From: Trueperaceae bacterium
GTDB taxonomy: Bacteria > Deinococcota > Deinococci > Deinococcales > Trueperaceae
Length of the DNA stretch: 5,285 nt
NCBI GenBank assembly: GCA_007122815.1
Contig: SKSV01000078.1
Span: 1-5,285, forward strand
Direction: 5' to 3'
Positions 1 to 5,285 of this stretch are shown here, one piece after another. Positions within the stretch are counted from its first letter, which is position 1. The number at the start of each line of letters is the position of its first letter. Both the position numbers and the translations under genes were made by a program. The notes under the pieces were generated by a model. It did not search any database and was not told the origin of the DNA. It was given only the letters and a program-made list of their open reading frames with translations.

Positions 1-138
1 CTGACTCACCTAAGCGGAGCTTCGGGGCTGGAGCGCATCGTCAACGGCCGCTACCCCATCACGCGCTACCGCGAGGCGCTCGCGGACGTCCGCTCGCGCC
101 GCGTGATCAAAGCTGTGTTCGCTCGCGACGGGGCGTGA
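1..138 (+). CDS. C-terminal fragment, probable zinc-type medium-chain alcohol dehydrogenase (partial)
   Basis: Frame 1 is open from the left edge to TGA at 136-138, giving 45 residues; the start lies outside the window. The fragment runs from a helix-like segment (LERIVNGRYPI) through TRYREALADVRS to RRVIKAVF and a short polar tail. This matches the usual end of medium-chain dehydrogenase/reductases, where a ryPL-type strand is followed by an amphipathic EAL/EAF helix, a small RSG-like turn and a final IKVVL-like strand. Such enzymes oxidise alcohols with NAD(P) in the cytoplasm. The zinc ligands and the Rossmann fold would be upstream and cannot be checked, so both the family and the substrate are provisional. 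The MFS gene begins 30 nt downstream on the same strand and in the same frame. Confidence 0.55.
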   Translation: MTHLSGASGLERIVNGRYPITRYREALADVRSRRVIKAVFARDGA

Positions 139-154
139 ACCCCGTCGGGCAGCG

Positions 155-160
155 TAGACT
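155..160 (+). promoter_or_regulatory. Candidate -10 element (TAGACT) for a leaderless MFS transcript
   Basis: TAGACT fits TANNNT and matches TATAAT at 4 of 6 positions. It ends 8 nt before the ATG at 169, so transcription would begin at or next to the start codon. No Shine-Dalgarno sequence is visible in the 30-nt gap, which fits a leaderless mRNA of the kind known to be common in Deinococcus. There is no convincing -35 box, and a hexamer this loose can occur by chance. Confidence 0.35.
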
Positions 161-168
161 CGCTCGGC

Positions 169-1413
169 ATGGACGCCCCCTCGCCTCGGCTCGCACGCCG
201 GATCACGCTCGCTCTGCTCGTGGTGCAGTCGCTGGGCTCTGCCGGCGGCATCGGCGTGGCGACGGTAGCGGCAATCGTCGGCGCGGAGCTCTCGGGTCGA
301 GGCTCGCTTGCCGGCGCACCGGGAGCGACCTACCAGTTGGGGGTCGCCTTCGCGGCGCTGCTGTGGGGAGCTCTTTCAGACCGGCTGGGGCGCCGCAACG
401 CGCTGTCACTGGGGCTGCTGACCGGGGTCGTCGGTGCTTTCGGCGCGCTGCTCGCGGTGGTGACGGGCAGCTTCGGCCTGCTGCTCCTCGGCTTGGTGGT
501 GATGGGTTCCGGGACGGCCTCCGTGCAGCTGGGCCGGTTCGCCGCCGCGGAGGTCAACCCCGTCGCGCGGCGTGGGCGCGCCGTGGCGACGGTGGTGCTG
601 GGCGGCACCTTCGGGTCGGTGGTCGGCCCTACCCTCGTGGCACCGACCGGAGCCCTCGCCACCTCGCTGGGCTGGAGCGCCCTGGCGGGACCCTACCTGA
701 CCGTGATCGCCGCTTACGCGTTGTCCGTCTTGGTGCTGCAACTCGCACTGAGGCCCGACCCCAAGGAGATCGGTGAGGCCGTCGGCCGTGCCTCTCGTGC
801 CACGCCAACCGGACCAGCGCGCGACCTGCGCCAGCTGCTGCGGGACCCGATGGTGGTAACGGCGGTCACCACGGTTGTGCTCGCCCACGCGGTGATGGTC
901 GGCCTGATGCAGATGACCTCGCTGCACATGCACGGCCACGAGCACTCCCTCGCTGGCATCTCCATCGTCTTCTCGAGCCACACCTTCGGGATGTACGCCT
1001 TCTCCATCGTCACCGGGTCCCTAACGGACCGCTGGGGTCGCCTGCCCGTCATGGCGAGCGGCGCCGTGATCACGATCGCCAGTTGCCTGGCCGCGCCTCT
1101 CTCACCTCACGTGCTGCCGCTGGCTATCGCCCTCTTCGGCTTGGGGATCGGCTGGAACTTCTGCTTCGTAGCGGGTTCGGCCCTGCTGTCGGACGCTCTC
1201 TCGCCCACCGAGAAGGCACGCACCCAGGGCCTGAACGACCTGTTCGTGGGGTTGGCTGGCGCCTCCGCGATCCTGCTCTCCGGTGTTGTGTTCGCCGGCG
1301 CGGGTTACGCGGTGATGGGCCTCGTGGGAGCCGCCCTCATGCTGCCGGTGCTCCCGCTCATAGCCTGGCTGAGACGGCATCGCGTCGATCCCGCCGTCAC
1401 GGCGAGCGGGTAG
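169..1413 (+). CDS. Major facilitator superfamily (MFS) transporter
   Basis: This 414-residue integral membrane protein is of typical MFS length and alternates hydrophobic segments with short charged loops, consistent with about 12 transmembrane helices. The hallmark motif A is present twice: GALSDRLGRRNAL (residues 67-79, loop between helices 2 and 3) and GSLTDRWGRLPVM (283-295, loop 8-9). Other points are the RRGRAVATVVLGGTFGSVVGP stretch (134-154, region of helix 5) and a basic linker between halves (about 195-225). A loop at 251-260 carries four histidines (H253, H255, H257, H259), with H271 just beyond. The substrate is unknown; drug or metabolite efflux by proton antiport is the commonest role of similar proteins. 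The ATG at 169 is chosen because the first helix follows about 10 residues later and no better start lies upstream. There is no Shine-Dalgarno site; see the TAGACT element. It lies behind the dehydrogenase and is closed by the 1442-1476 hairpin. Confidence 0.9.
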   Translation: MDAPSPRLARRITLALLVVQSLGSAGGIGVATVAAIVGAELSGRGSLAGAPGATYQLGVAFAALLWGALSDRLGRRNALSLGLLTGVVGAFGALLAVVTGSFGLLLLGLVVMGSGTASVQLGRFAAAEVNPVARRGRAVATVVLGGTFGSVVGPTLVAPTGALATSLGWSALAGPYLTVIAAYALSVLVLQLALRPDPKEIGEAVGRASRATPTGPARDLRQLLRDPMVVTAVTTVVLAHAVMVGLMQMTSLHMHGHEHSLAGISIVFSSHTFGMYAFSIVTGSLTDRWGRLPVMASGAVITIASCLAAPLSPHVLPLAIALFGLGIGWNFCFVAGSALLSDALSPTEKARTQGLNDLFVGLAGASAILLSGVVFAGAGYAVMGLVGAALMLPVLPLIAWLRRHRVDPAVTASG

Positions 1414-1441
1414 GGCGGGCCTCCGGGCGACGATGCCAAAG

Positions 1442-1476
1442 CGGCGCGCCCCGAGCGAGGTGCCCGGGGCGCGCCG
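1442..1476. terminator. Bidirectional terminator-like hairpin between convergent genes
   Basis: A perfect 12-bp inverted repeat pairs 1442-1453 with 1465-1476 around an 11-nt loop. It sits 28 nt after the MFS stop and 18 nt beyond the stop of the solute-binding protein gene, exactly where a shared terminator of convergent genes is expected. The stem is almost all G-C. The tails are weak: CTTTGGC on the minus strand and no clear T run on the plus strand, so termination may depend on stem strength or accessory factors. Confidence 0.7.
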
Positions 1477-1494
1477 AACGGTTCTCGCTTGGGC

Positions 1495-3006
1495 TCAGCG
1501 GTCCTTGGTTATCAGGTGGGCGTCCTGGTAAGTGTTCGGGCTGTACGGGTGAACGCTCCAGCCGCCGACGTACGACTGGTAGAGGGCGGTCTCCTCGGTG
1601 TAGAAGATGAACGCGAAGGGTGACTCCTCCACCACGATCTCCTGGATCTCACGGTAGAGGTCGATCGACTCCTGCGAGGTTGGGTCGGTGGCGGTGGCGA
1701 CGTCGAGAAGCTCGTCCACACGCGGGTTCGCGTAGTAGGTGAAGTTCGACGAGCCGGGCTCGCCCGAGTGGAACTGCCGTATGGTGGCGCGGTCGGGATC
1801 GAGCTGGCCGCCCCAACCGAGGATGAACATGTCGTAATCGTCGCTGTTGAGGATGCGATCGATGAAGGCGCCGAACTCCTCGATGCTGACCTGGAGGTCG
1901 AGGCCGATCTGGCTGAACTCGAAGTTGAGGATCTCCGCCACCTGGATGCGCACGGCGTTGTCGTTCGTGTAGAGGCGCAGCGGCTCGGAGAAGTCCACCC
2001 CTGCTTCCTCGAGCAGTTCCCGCGCGAGCTCGGGATCGTAGGGGTAACGGCGCACGTCGGGGTTGAACCAGGGCATGGTCGGCAGGATCATGCTGATGCC
2101 GGGGAAGGCGTTGCCGTTCATGACGCGCTCGACGATTCCCTCGCGCGGTATCAGGTGGTTGAGGGCTTGACGAACGCGCACGTCGTCCAAGGGCTCCGAG
2201 ATGGTGTTCATGCCCAGGTACGTGTAACCGGTGCCGGGTGTGCGCTCGAGCACGAAGCGCGGGTCCTCCTCCAGCCGCGGGAGCTCCTCCGGCGGCAGCT
2301 GACCCTGCGTTACGTCGATCTCGCCGGCCTCGAAGGCCAGGAGGCGCGTGGCGTTCTCGGGGATGACCCGGAACTCGAGGAACTCGATGCTACCCGCGCC
2401 GCCCCAGTAGTCGTCGAAGCGGCGCAGCACGAGCCGGTCGTCGCGCACCTGTGACTCGAACTGGTAGGGGCCCGTGCCCACCGGGCGCAGGTTGAAGTCC
2501 TCGGCCGCGTTCGCCGGCACGATGGGCTGGCGCGCGATGTTGTTGATGAGGAACGCAGTGGGGGTGTTGAGGTTGAAGACCACCCGGTACGGGTCCGGCG
2601 TGTCGATCGTCCCTATGGCGGTGTAGAGCGGCCGGTTCACGGCGCCGGTGTCCGGGTCGAGCACGCTCTCGAAGGTGAAGCGCACGTCCTCGGAGGTGAA
2701 CGCCCGACCGTCGTGGAAGAGCACATCCTCGCGCAGGTCGAACGCCAGCGTGAGCCCGTCGTCGCTGAACTGCCACGCCGTTGCCAGGCGCGGTTGCAGA
2801 CCGAGCCCGCGGTCGAAGACCACGAGCGGCTCCATGATCACGTTGATGCGCTCGAACGAGGGCACGTCCACCGCCGTGAGCGGGTCGAAGCCGGACACCT
2901 CGGACGTGCTGCCGATGATCAAACGGTCGCCCTGAGCCTGTGCGAAGCCTAACAGGACCAATGCGCACGCTGCCATGAGTGCGCCAGTGAGGATGGGTCG
3001 CTTCAT
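1495..3006 (-). CDS. ABC transporter substrate-binding protein, family 5 (dipeptide/oligopeptide type)
   Basis: This 503-residue protein has the length and order of SBP_bac_5 (DppA/OppA/NikA-like) proteins. They bind peptides, nickel complexes or oligosaccharides outside the membrane and deliver them to an ABC importer. It starts with a signal peptide: MKR, a hydrophobic core (residues 5-21) and a likely signal peptidase I site AQA|QG (22-24). C14 follows MAA, but the hydrophobic core continues past it, so a lipoprotein is less likely. Family signatures are WQFSDDGLTLAFDLREDVLFHDGRAFTSEDVRFTFE (78-113), RPVGTGPYQF (174-183), DVRVRQALNHLI (275-286), a GWGGQLDPD segment (397-405) and the NPRVDELLD helix (427-435). 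Upstream ATG 3078 would add 24 non-signal residues; ATG 3006 has AAGGAGA four nt before it and begins the signal peptide. It appears to be a single-gene unit; no permease or ATPase genes lie beside it. The ligand cannot be told from sequence. Confidence 0.93.
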   Translation of the reverse strand: MKRPILTGALMAACALVLLGFAQAQGDRLIIGSTSEVSGFDPLTAVDVPSFERINVIMEPLVVFDRGLGLQPRLATAWQFSDDGLTLAFDLREDVLFHDGRAFTSEDVRFTFESVLDPDTGAVNRPLYTAIGTIDTPDPYRVVFNLNTPTAFLINNIARQPIVPANAAEDFNLRPVGTGPYQFESQVRDDRLVLRRFDDYWGGAGSIEFLEFRVIPENATRLLAFEAGEIDVTQGQLPPEELPRLEEDPRFVLERTPGTGYTYLGMNTISEPLDDVRVRQALNHLIPREGIVERVMNGNAFPGISMILPTMPWFNPDVRRYPYDPELARELLEEAGVDFSEPLRLYTNDNAVRIQVAEILNFEFSQIGLDLQVSIEEFGAFIDRILNSDDYDMFILGWGGQLDPDRATIRQFHSGEPGSSNFTYYANPRVDELLDVATATDPTSQESIDLYREIQEIVVEESPFAFIFYTEETALYQSYVGGWSVHPYSPNTYQDAHLITKDR

Positions 3007-3010
3007 CTGA

Positions 3011-3017
3011 TCTCCTT
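3011..3017 (-). promoter_or_regulatory. Shine-Dalgarno site deciding the start of the solute-binding protein
   Basis: On the minus strand AAGGAGA is followed by TCAG and then ATG (3006-3004). This fixes the start at 3006 rather than the in-frame ATG at 3078, and gives a protein that begins with a proper signal peptide. Confidence 0.85.
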
Positions 3018-3110
3018 CGTAGCCCGCCCCAGCGCGCGGTATGCCGCTCACCGGCGCTCGCCTACCGGTCTCCGCCACTGCGCGGAGGGGTTGCGACGAG
3101 CATGTGGCAA

Positions 3111-3119
3111 AGTATCACA
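3111..3119 (-). promoter_or_regulatory. Candidate extended -10 promoter element for the solute-binding protein gene
   Basis: Read on the minus strand this is TGTGATACT: the extended -10 dinucleotide TG, one base, then GATACT (4 of 6 matches to TATAAT). It would start a transcript near 3104 with a 5' leader of roughly 100 nt before the strong Shine-Dalgarno site. No good -35 box is seen 16-18 nt upstream. It is the most AT-rich patch in the leader region, which is the main reason for choosing it. Confidence 0.3.
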
Positions 3120-3170
3120 AGCGGCCTGGTCGATCGCTGGCGCTGAGGCGATCGGGAACCACAGTAGAAC

Positions 3171-3200
3171 GCGCCCTGACCGAGAGGTTAGGGCGCTTTT
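3171..3200. terminator. GAGA-tetraloop terminator hairpin with T tract on the plus strand
   Basis: Bases 3171-3181 pair with 3186-3196 as an 11-bp stem with one G-T wobble, closing a GAGA (GNRA) tetraloop at 3182-3185. TTTT follows at 3197-3200. In this orientation it looks like a textbook intrinsic terminator, although no plus-strand gene precedes it. On the minus strand the stem is preceded by AAAA and followed by GTTCT, so it could also end the transcript of the DUF1059 gene, whose stop is 85 nt upstream on that strand. Confidence 0.65.
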
Positions 3201-3218
3201 CGGGTGTTATGGAGGCGG

Positions 3219-3248
3219 CGCGCCCCGACCTGAGGTGGTCGCGGCGCG
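3219..3248. repeat. Imperfect GC-rich inverted repeat downstream of the DUF1059 gene
   Basis: Twelve-base arms 3219-3230 and 3237-3248 pair with a single C-C mismatch around a 6-nt loop. It lies 32 nt past the DUF1059 stop codon and has no T run on either strand. It may stabilise the mRNA 3' end or assist the 3171-3200 hairpin in termination. In sequence this rich in G and C, a hairpin of this quality could also be fortuitous. Confidence 0.4.
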
Positions 3249-3280
3249 CTCGCGGTCGCTCGTCTGGTGATCCTCGGATC

Positions 3281-3466
3281 TCAGCCTTGCGAATCGTCCC
3301 TGATCGCGCGGATCGCGCGCTCGACGACCTCTTCAGGAACCTCCTCGACACCGTGAACCTCGCGGGCGTGTGCGGCCACCTGCGCCAACACCTCGTCCTG
3401 AGAGTCGGCCTGGACCACCGCTTCGCAGTCGAACCCCACGTCCCTACAGCGCAGCACTTTCGCCAT
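3281..3466 (-). CDS. DUF1059 family small protein
   Basis: This 61-residue cytoplasmic protein has the full length of the DUF1059 family, whose function is unknown. Family features visible are the start MAKVLRCRDVGFDCEAVV with cysteines C7 and C14, an acidic middle (about residues 21-26), the helix-borne HAREVHG motif with H33 and H38, and a C-terminal helix ending AIRDD. The two cysteines and two histidines invite the idea of metal binding, but this is only a guess. The ATG at 3466 is fixed by a perfect AGGAGGT (3472-3478) five nt upstream. The gene overlaps the end of the BTAD regulator by 23 nt in another frame, so the two are surely co-transcribed and probably translationally coupled. Two hairpins follow its stop. 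Confidence 0.85.
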   Translation of the reverse strand: MAKVLRCRDVGFDCEAVVQADSQDEVLAQVAAHAREVHGVEEVPEEVVERAIRAIRDDSQG

Positions 3467-5132
3467 CGTCTACCTCCTCAAGTCGCGATGTTGCCCCGAG
3501 GGGCGTCACGGCAGCGTTACCGAGTGCGTAGAGCACGCTGCGAGGGCGCTCACCGAGCTCACCCGCCACCTTCAGGTCCGACACGAGTCGCTCGGCGCTC
3601 AGTGCGTAGCTCCGTGCTGAGCTCACGTCGCCGAGGGCCAGTGATGCCTCCGCGAGCGTCGCGAGGGTCTCGACCCTCAGGACAGCGTCACCGACTTCGC
3701 TGGCGATCAAGTGCGCCCGCGCTGCCGAGGAACGCCCGAGCTCGGGTTCGCCGCAAGCGACCTCGGCTCGCCCGAGCCCGTCCAGCACGCTGGCGAGCAG
3801 CGTGCGATCAGCCAGGGTCTTGGCGATAGTGAGCGCAGCAGCCAGCAGGTCCCTGGCGAGACGCGAGGCGCTGGCTCCGCCAGGCGCGCGAACATCGCCT
3901 GAGCGCAAGCCGAGGGACAAGGCGGCGTGGCCGAGGTTGTTCAGCACCACGACTTCGACCTCGCGATCGTGGGCCGCCCGGGCGCTTCGCAGCGCCTCCC
4001 CGTAGGCTTCTGCCGCCCGGGCCGTTGCGCCCAGCGCATCCTCCACCTGGGCGACGTTGAGGCGCATGCGCGCTTCGCTGACCGGTGCTCGTGCTCTCCC
4101 CGCGGCCGCCAACGCCTGCCGCCACCATGACTCGGCTTCCTCGAGGTCGCCACGGTAGCGCGCCAAGGTACCCAACAGGAACCACGCCTCGGCCAGCACC
4201 GAACTCTCGACACCGTCGGTGGCTACCGCGCGACGCGCTGCGCTAGCGGCCCTCTGGGCCCTACCCAACCTCAGTTCCAGCCAGCCCAGCTCCACCGCAA
4301 GGCGCGCACCGGAACCAGCATCGGGCTCGGTCTCGAGCGCCGCGGCCAGCACCGCCGCGCCTTCCTGGAGCCAACCGCCCGCCTCGGCGCGTCGACCGAG
4401 CCCTGCGGCCGCCAGGCCACCCTCTGCTCGGCTGGCCGCCGCGACCGCGGCGGCTGCCTGACGCGCCAGCGACGATGTCGCTTGCGAGGGCCCCACCCCG
4501 ATCACGCGCTCCAGGACCTCGCGACAACGCCGGTACTCGGCGAGCGCGTCACCCGGCGCGCCGAGCCTCAGGTGCGCGGTCATCGCCAGCCGGTAAGGCC
4601 GCTCGCTAACGGGATCTGCAGCCATCGCTCGCCAAGCCGCGTGCAGCGCGTCGCCCCAATCGCCGCGCCCAACCGCGCGCTCCCACTCCGCCATCGCGGC
4701 CGCGGTGGAGGTAGCCGTGCGGCGCGCTCGTTCCTCGGCGAAGAAAGCCGCGAACTCGCCGAACGCGTCTGGATCTAGCCCCTCCAGGACTCCCGCGTTG
4801 ACGTCGGAAGGGGTGTCCGTGCGCGACTGTGTTGCCGCTTCGACCAGAACACCCGGTCCCAGCTGAAGCGGATCCGCGCCGACTATGACGTCTCCTCCGA
4901 GTGCCCGGAGCCGGAACAGCAACTGCCGCAGGTTCGAGCGGGCCCTCTCTGCATCCGCGTCGGGCCAGAGGTTCGCCGCCAGCCGGCTCCGCCGAGTCGG
5001 CCCGGCGACAGCTAGGTAGGCGAGCACGATCGATGCTCGCTCGCTGAGGTGCACCGGGCCCGTCTCGTCGCAGAGCGTCGCCGTCGCCCCACTCACCACC
5101 AAGCGCCAGTTCCACCCCCTCGGCACACTCAC
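3444..5132 (-). CDS. BTAD-domain (SARP-like) winged-helix transcriptional regulator with TPR repeats
   Basis: This is a 562-residue predicted DNA-binding regulator. Residues 9-92 form the OmpR/SARP-type winged helix, with the conserved pattern VHLSERASIVLAYLAVAG followed by RLAANLWPDADAERARSNLRQLLFRLR. Residues 112-225 are the bacterial transcriptional activation domain, recognised from LEGLDPDAFGEFAAFFAEERAR and the block ADPVSERPYRLAMTAHLRLGAPGDALAEYRRCREVLERVIGVGPS. The remainder is alanine-rich TPR-like helix pairs, clearest at 315-344, 352-387, 445-477 and 486-520. There is no NB-ARC/AAA ATPase module as in AfsR, so it is intermediate between small SARPs and the large multidomain forms. 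Its target and signal are unknown. GTG 5132 is preferred over GTG 5171: the 13 extra codons have poor G/C third positions, and a TATGCT box lies 6 nt before 5132. The 3' end overlaps the DUF1059 gene. Confidence 0.9.
   Translation of the reverse strand: MSVPRGWNWRLVVSGATATLCDETGPVHLSERASIVLAYLAVAGPTRRSRLAANLWPDADAERARSNLRQLLFRLRALGGDVIVGADPLQLGPGVLVEAATQSRTDTPSDVNAGVLEGLDPDAFGEFAAFFAEERARRTATSTAAAMAEWERAVGRGDWGDALHAAWRAMAADPVSERPYRLAMTAHLRLGAPGDALAEYRRCREVLERVIGVGPSQATSSLARQAAAAVAAASRAEGGLAAAGLGRRAEAGGWLQEGAAVLAAALETEPDAGSGARLAVELGWLELRLGRAQRAASAARRAVATDGVESSVLAEAWFLLGTLARYRGDLEEAESWWRQALAAAGRARAPVSEARMRLNVAQVEDALGATARAAEAYGEALRSARAAHDREVEVVVLNNLGHAALSLGLRSGDVRAPGGASASRLARDLLAAALTIAKTLADRTLLASVLDGLGRAEVACGEPELGRSSAARAHLIASEVGDAVLRVETLATLAEASLALGDVSSARSYALSAERLVSDLKVAGELGERPRSVLYALGNAAVTPLGATSRLEEVDDGESAAL
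3472..3478 (-). promoter_or_regulatory. Perfect Shine-Dalgarno site for DUF1059 inside the regulator gene
   Basis: AGGAGGT, a full anti-16S match, stands five nt before the DUF1059 ATG. It is part of the codons for the EEV near the regulator's C-terminus, so ribosomes finishing the regulator pass directly over it. This is the usual arrangement for translational coupling. Confidence 0.8.
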
Positions 5133-5133
5133 G

Positions 5134-5285
5134 TCATGAGCATAGGACAGACCTGGGACCCGAGCGCACACCCGTGGTGAACAGCGGCAGGGTGGCGTCG
5201 GCGAGGAGTTCTTCCTTGGTGGCGAGGTCTGGCGTGCGCAGCGTGATCACGGCTGCCATGGTGCTCATGACGGTGGCAGGTCCAC
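5134..5285 (-). CDS. Possible C-terminal fragment of an unidentified protein (partial, uncertain)
   Basis: A minus-strand frame enters from the right edge and runs to TGA at 5136-5134, one base before the preferred regulator start (TGA-C-GTG). It passes an ATG at 5269 and reads MSTMAAVITLRTPDLATKEELLADATLPLFTT in its most protein-like part. Third positions there are mostly G or C, but from about 5177 to the stop the codons look random. The tail may therefore be non-coding, or the real gene may end differently. I do not recognise the family. On the plus strand a short frame from about 5243 (VITAAMVLMTVAG) could instead be the start of a divergent gene. Confidence 0.3.
   Translation of the reverse strand, partial: GPATVMSTMAAVITLRTPDLATKEELLADATLPLFTTGVRSGPRSVLCS
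5139..5144 (-). promoter_or_regulatory. Candidate -10 element (TATGCT) for a leaderless regulator transcript
   Basis: On the minus strand TATGCT (TANNNT, 4 of 6 to TATAAT) is followed by CATGAC and then GTG at 5132. Transcription would start at the start codon itself. No Shine-Dalgarno site is present before either GTG candidate. No clear -35 box is visible. Confidence 0.4.

Noticed and set aside
1083..1610. A plus-strand open frame overlapping the end of the MFS gene and the terminator
   Set aside because: It is arginine/glycine-rich low-complexity sequence in another frame of the MFS gene and runs through the hairpin.
1768..2454. A 228-codon plus-strand open frame inside the solute-binding protein gene
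   Set aside because: It is antisense to a protein with clear family motifs, is rich in E, V, L and H as expected from the reverse complement, and has no ribosome binding site.
2965..2967. Lipoprotein attachment at C14 of the solute-binding protein
   Set aside because: The residues before the cysteine are M-A-A and not a typical L-A/S-G/A lipobox, and the hydrophobic core continues for eight or so residues beyond it to an AQA cleavage site.
3007..3078. N-terminal extension of the solute-binding protein to the ATG at 3078
   Set aside because: It would bury the signal peptide 24 residues in and read through a strong Shine-Dalgarno site that points to 3006.
1441..3228. A 14-base identical direct repeat (1441-1454 and 3215-3228, containing GGCGCGCC) flanking the solute-binding protein gene
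   Set aside because: In sequence this rich in G and C, several chance 14-base matches are expected over 5 kb. The copies sit in unrelated hairpins and there is no transposase or target duplication.
3041..3829. A long plus-strand open frame across the DUF1059/regulator region
   Set aside because: Its translation is arginine-, serine- and proline-rich with no domain, and it lies antisense to two convincing genes; it is a high-GC shadow.
1..5285. Mobile element, CRISPR array, tRNA/rRNA, toxin-antitoxin or phage defence system
   Set aside because: No transposase motifs, regularly spaced repeats, cloverleaf sequences or defence-type domains were found in reading both strands.

Overview
The window is high-GC bacterial chromosome. 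It holds four complete genes, the end of a fifth at the left edge, and a possible sixth entering from the right. The strong third-position G/C bias, the BTAD-type regulator with a DUF1059 protein, and TANNNT-type -10 boxes lying directly against start codons would all fit a member of the Deinococcota, for example a Trueperaceae-like lineage. This is an inference from style; no marker gene here settles the taxonomy, and Actinobacteria or Chloroflexota are not excluded.

Layout. At 1-138 (+) is the last part of a protein that looks like the C-terminus of a zinc-type medium-chain alcohol dehydrogenase. It is followed after 30 nt, in the same frame, by a 414-residue major facilitator superfamily transporter (169-1413, +). 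A perfect 12-bp GC-rich inverted repeat (1442-1476) separates this from the convergent gene at 1495-3006 (-), which encodes an exported family 5 (dipeptide/oligopeptide/nickel type) solute-binding protein of an ABC importer. No permease or ATPase genes accompany it here. Behind it lies a 274-nt intergenic stretch (3007-3280) with a candidate -10 element, a strong GAGA-tetraloop hairpin with a T tract, and a second imperfect hairpin. The right-hand third is a minus-strand pair: a BTAD (SARP-like) winged-helix/TPR transcriptional regulator (start best placed at 5132, end 3444), whose 3' end overlaps by 23 nt a 61-residue DUF1059 protein (3466-3281). Upstream of the regulator a minus-strand reading frame enters from the right edge and stops at 5134. 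It may be the tail of another gene, but the evidence is weak.

Working together. The regulator and DUF1059 gene look translationally coupled, because a perfect AGGAGGT for DUF1059 sits inside the last regulator codons. The solute-binding protein appears to be its own transcription unit with a classic Shine-Dalgarno site. The MFS transporter and the regulator both lack a Shine-Dalgarno site and instead have a -10-like TANNNT hexamer 6-8 nt before the start codon, which suggests leaderless mRNAs. I see no IS element, CRISPR array, tRNA, rRNA or phage feature. The content is mostly ordinary transport and regulation genes; the most distinctive item is the coupled BTAD regulator/DUF1059 pair.
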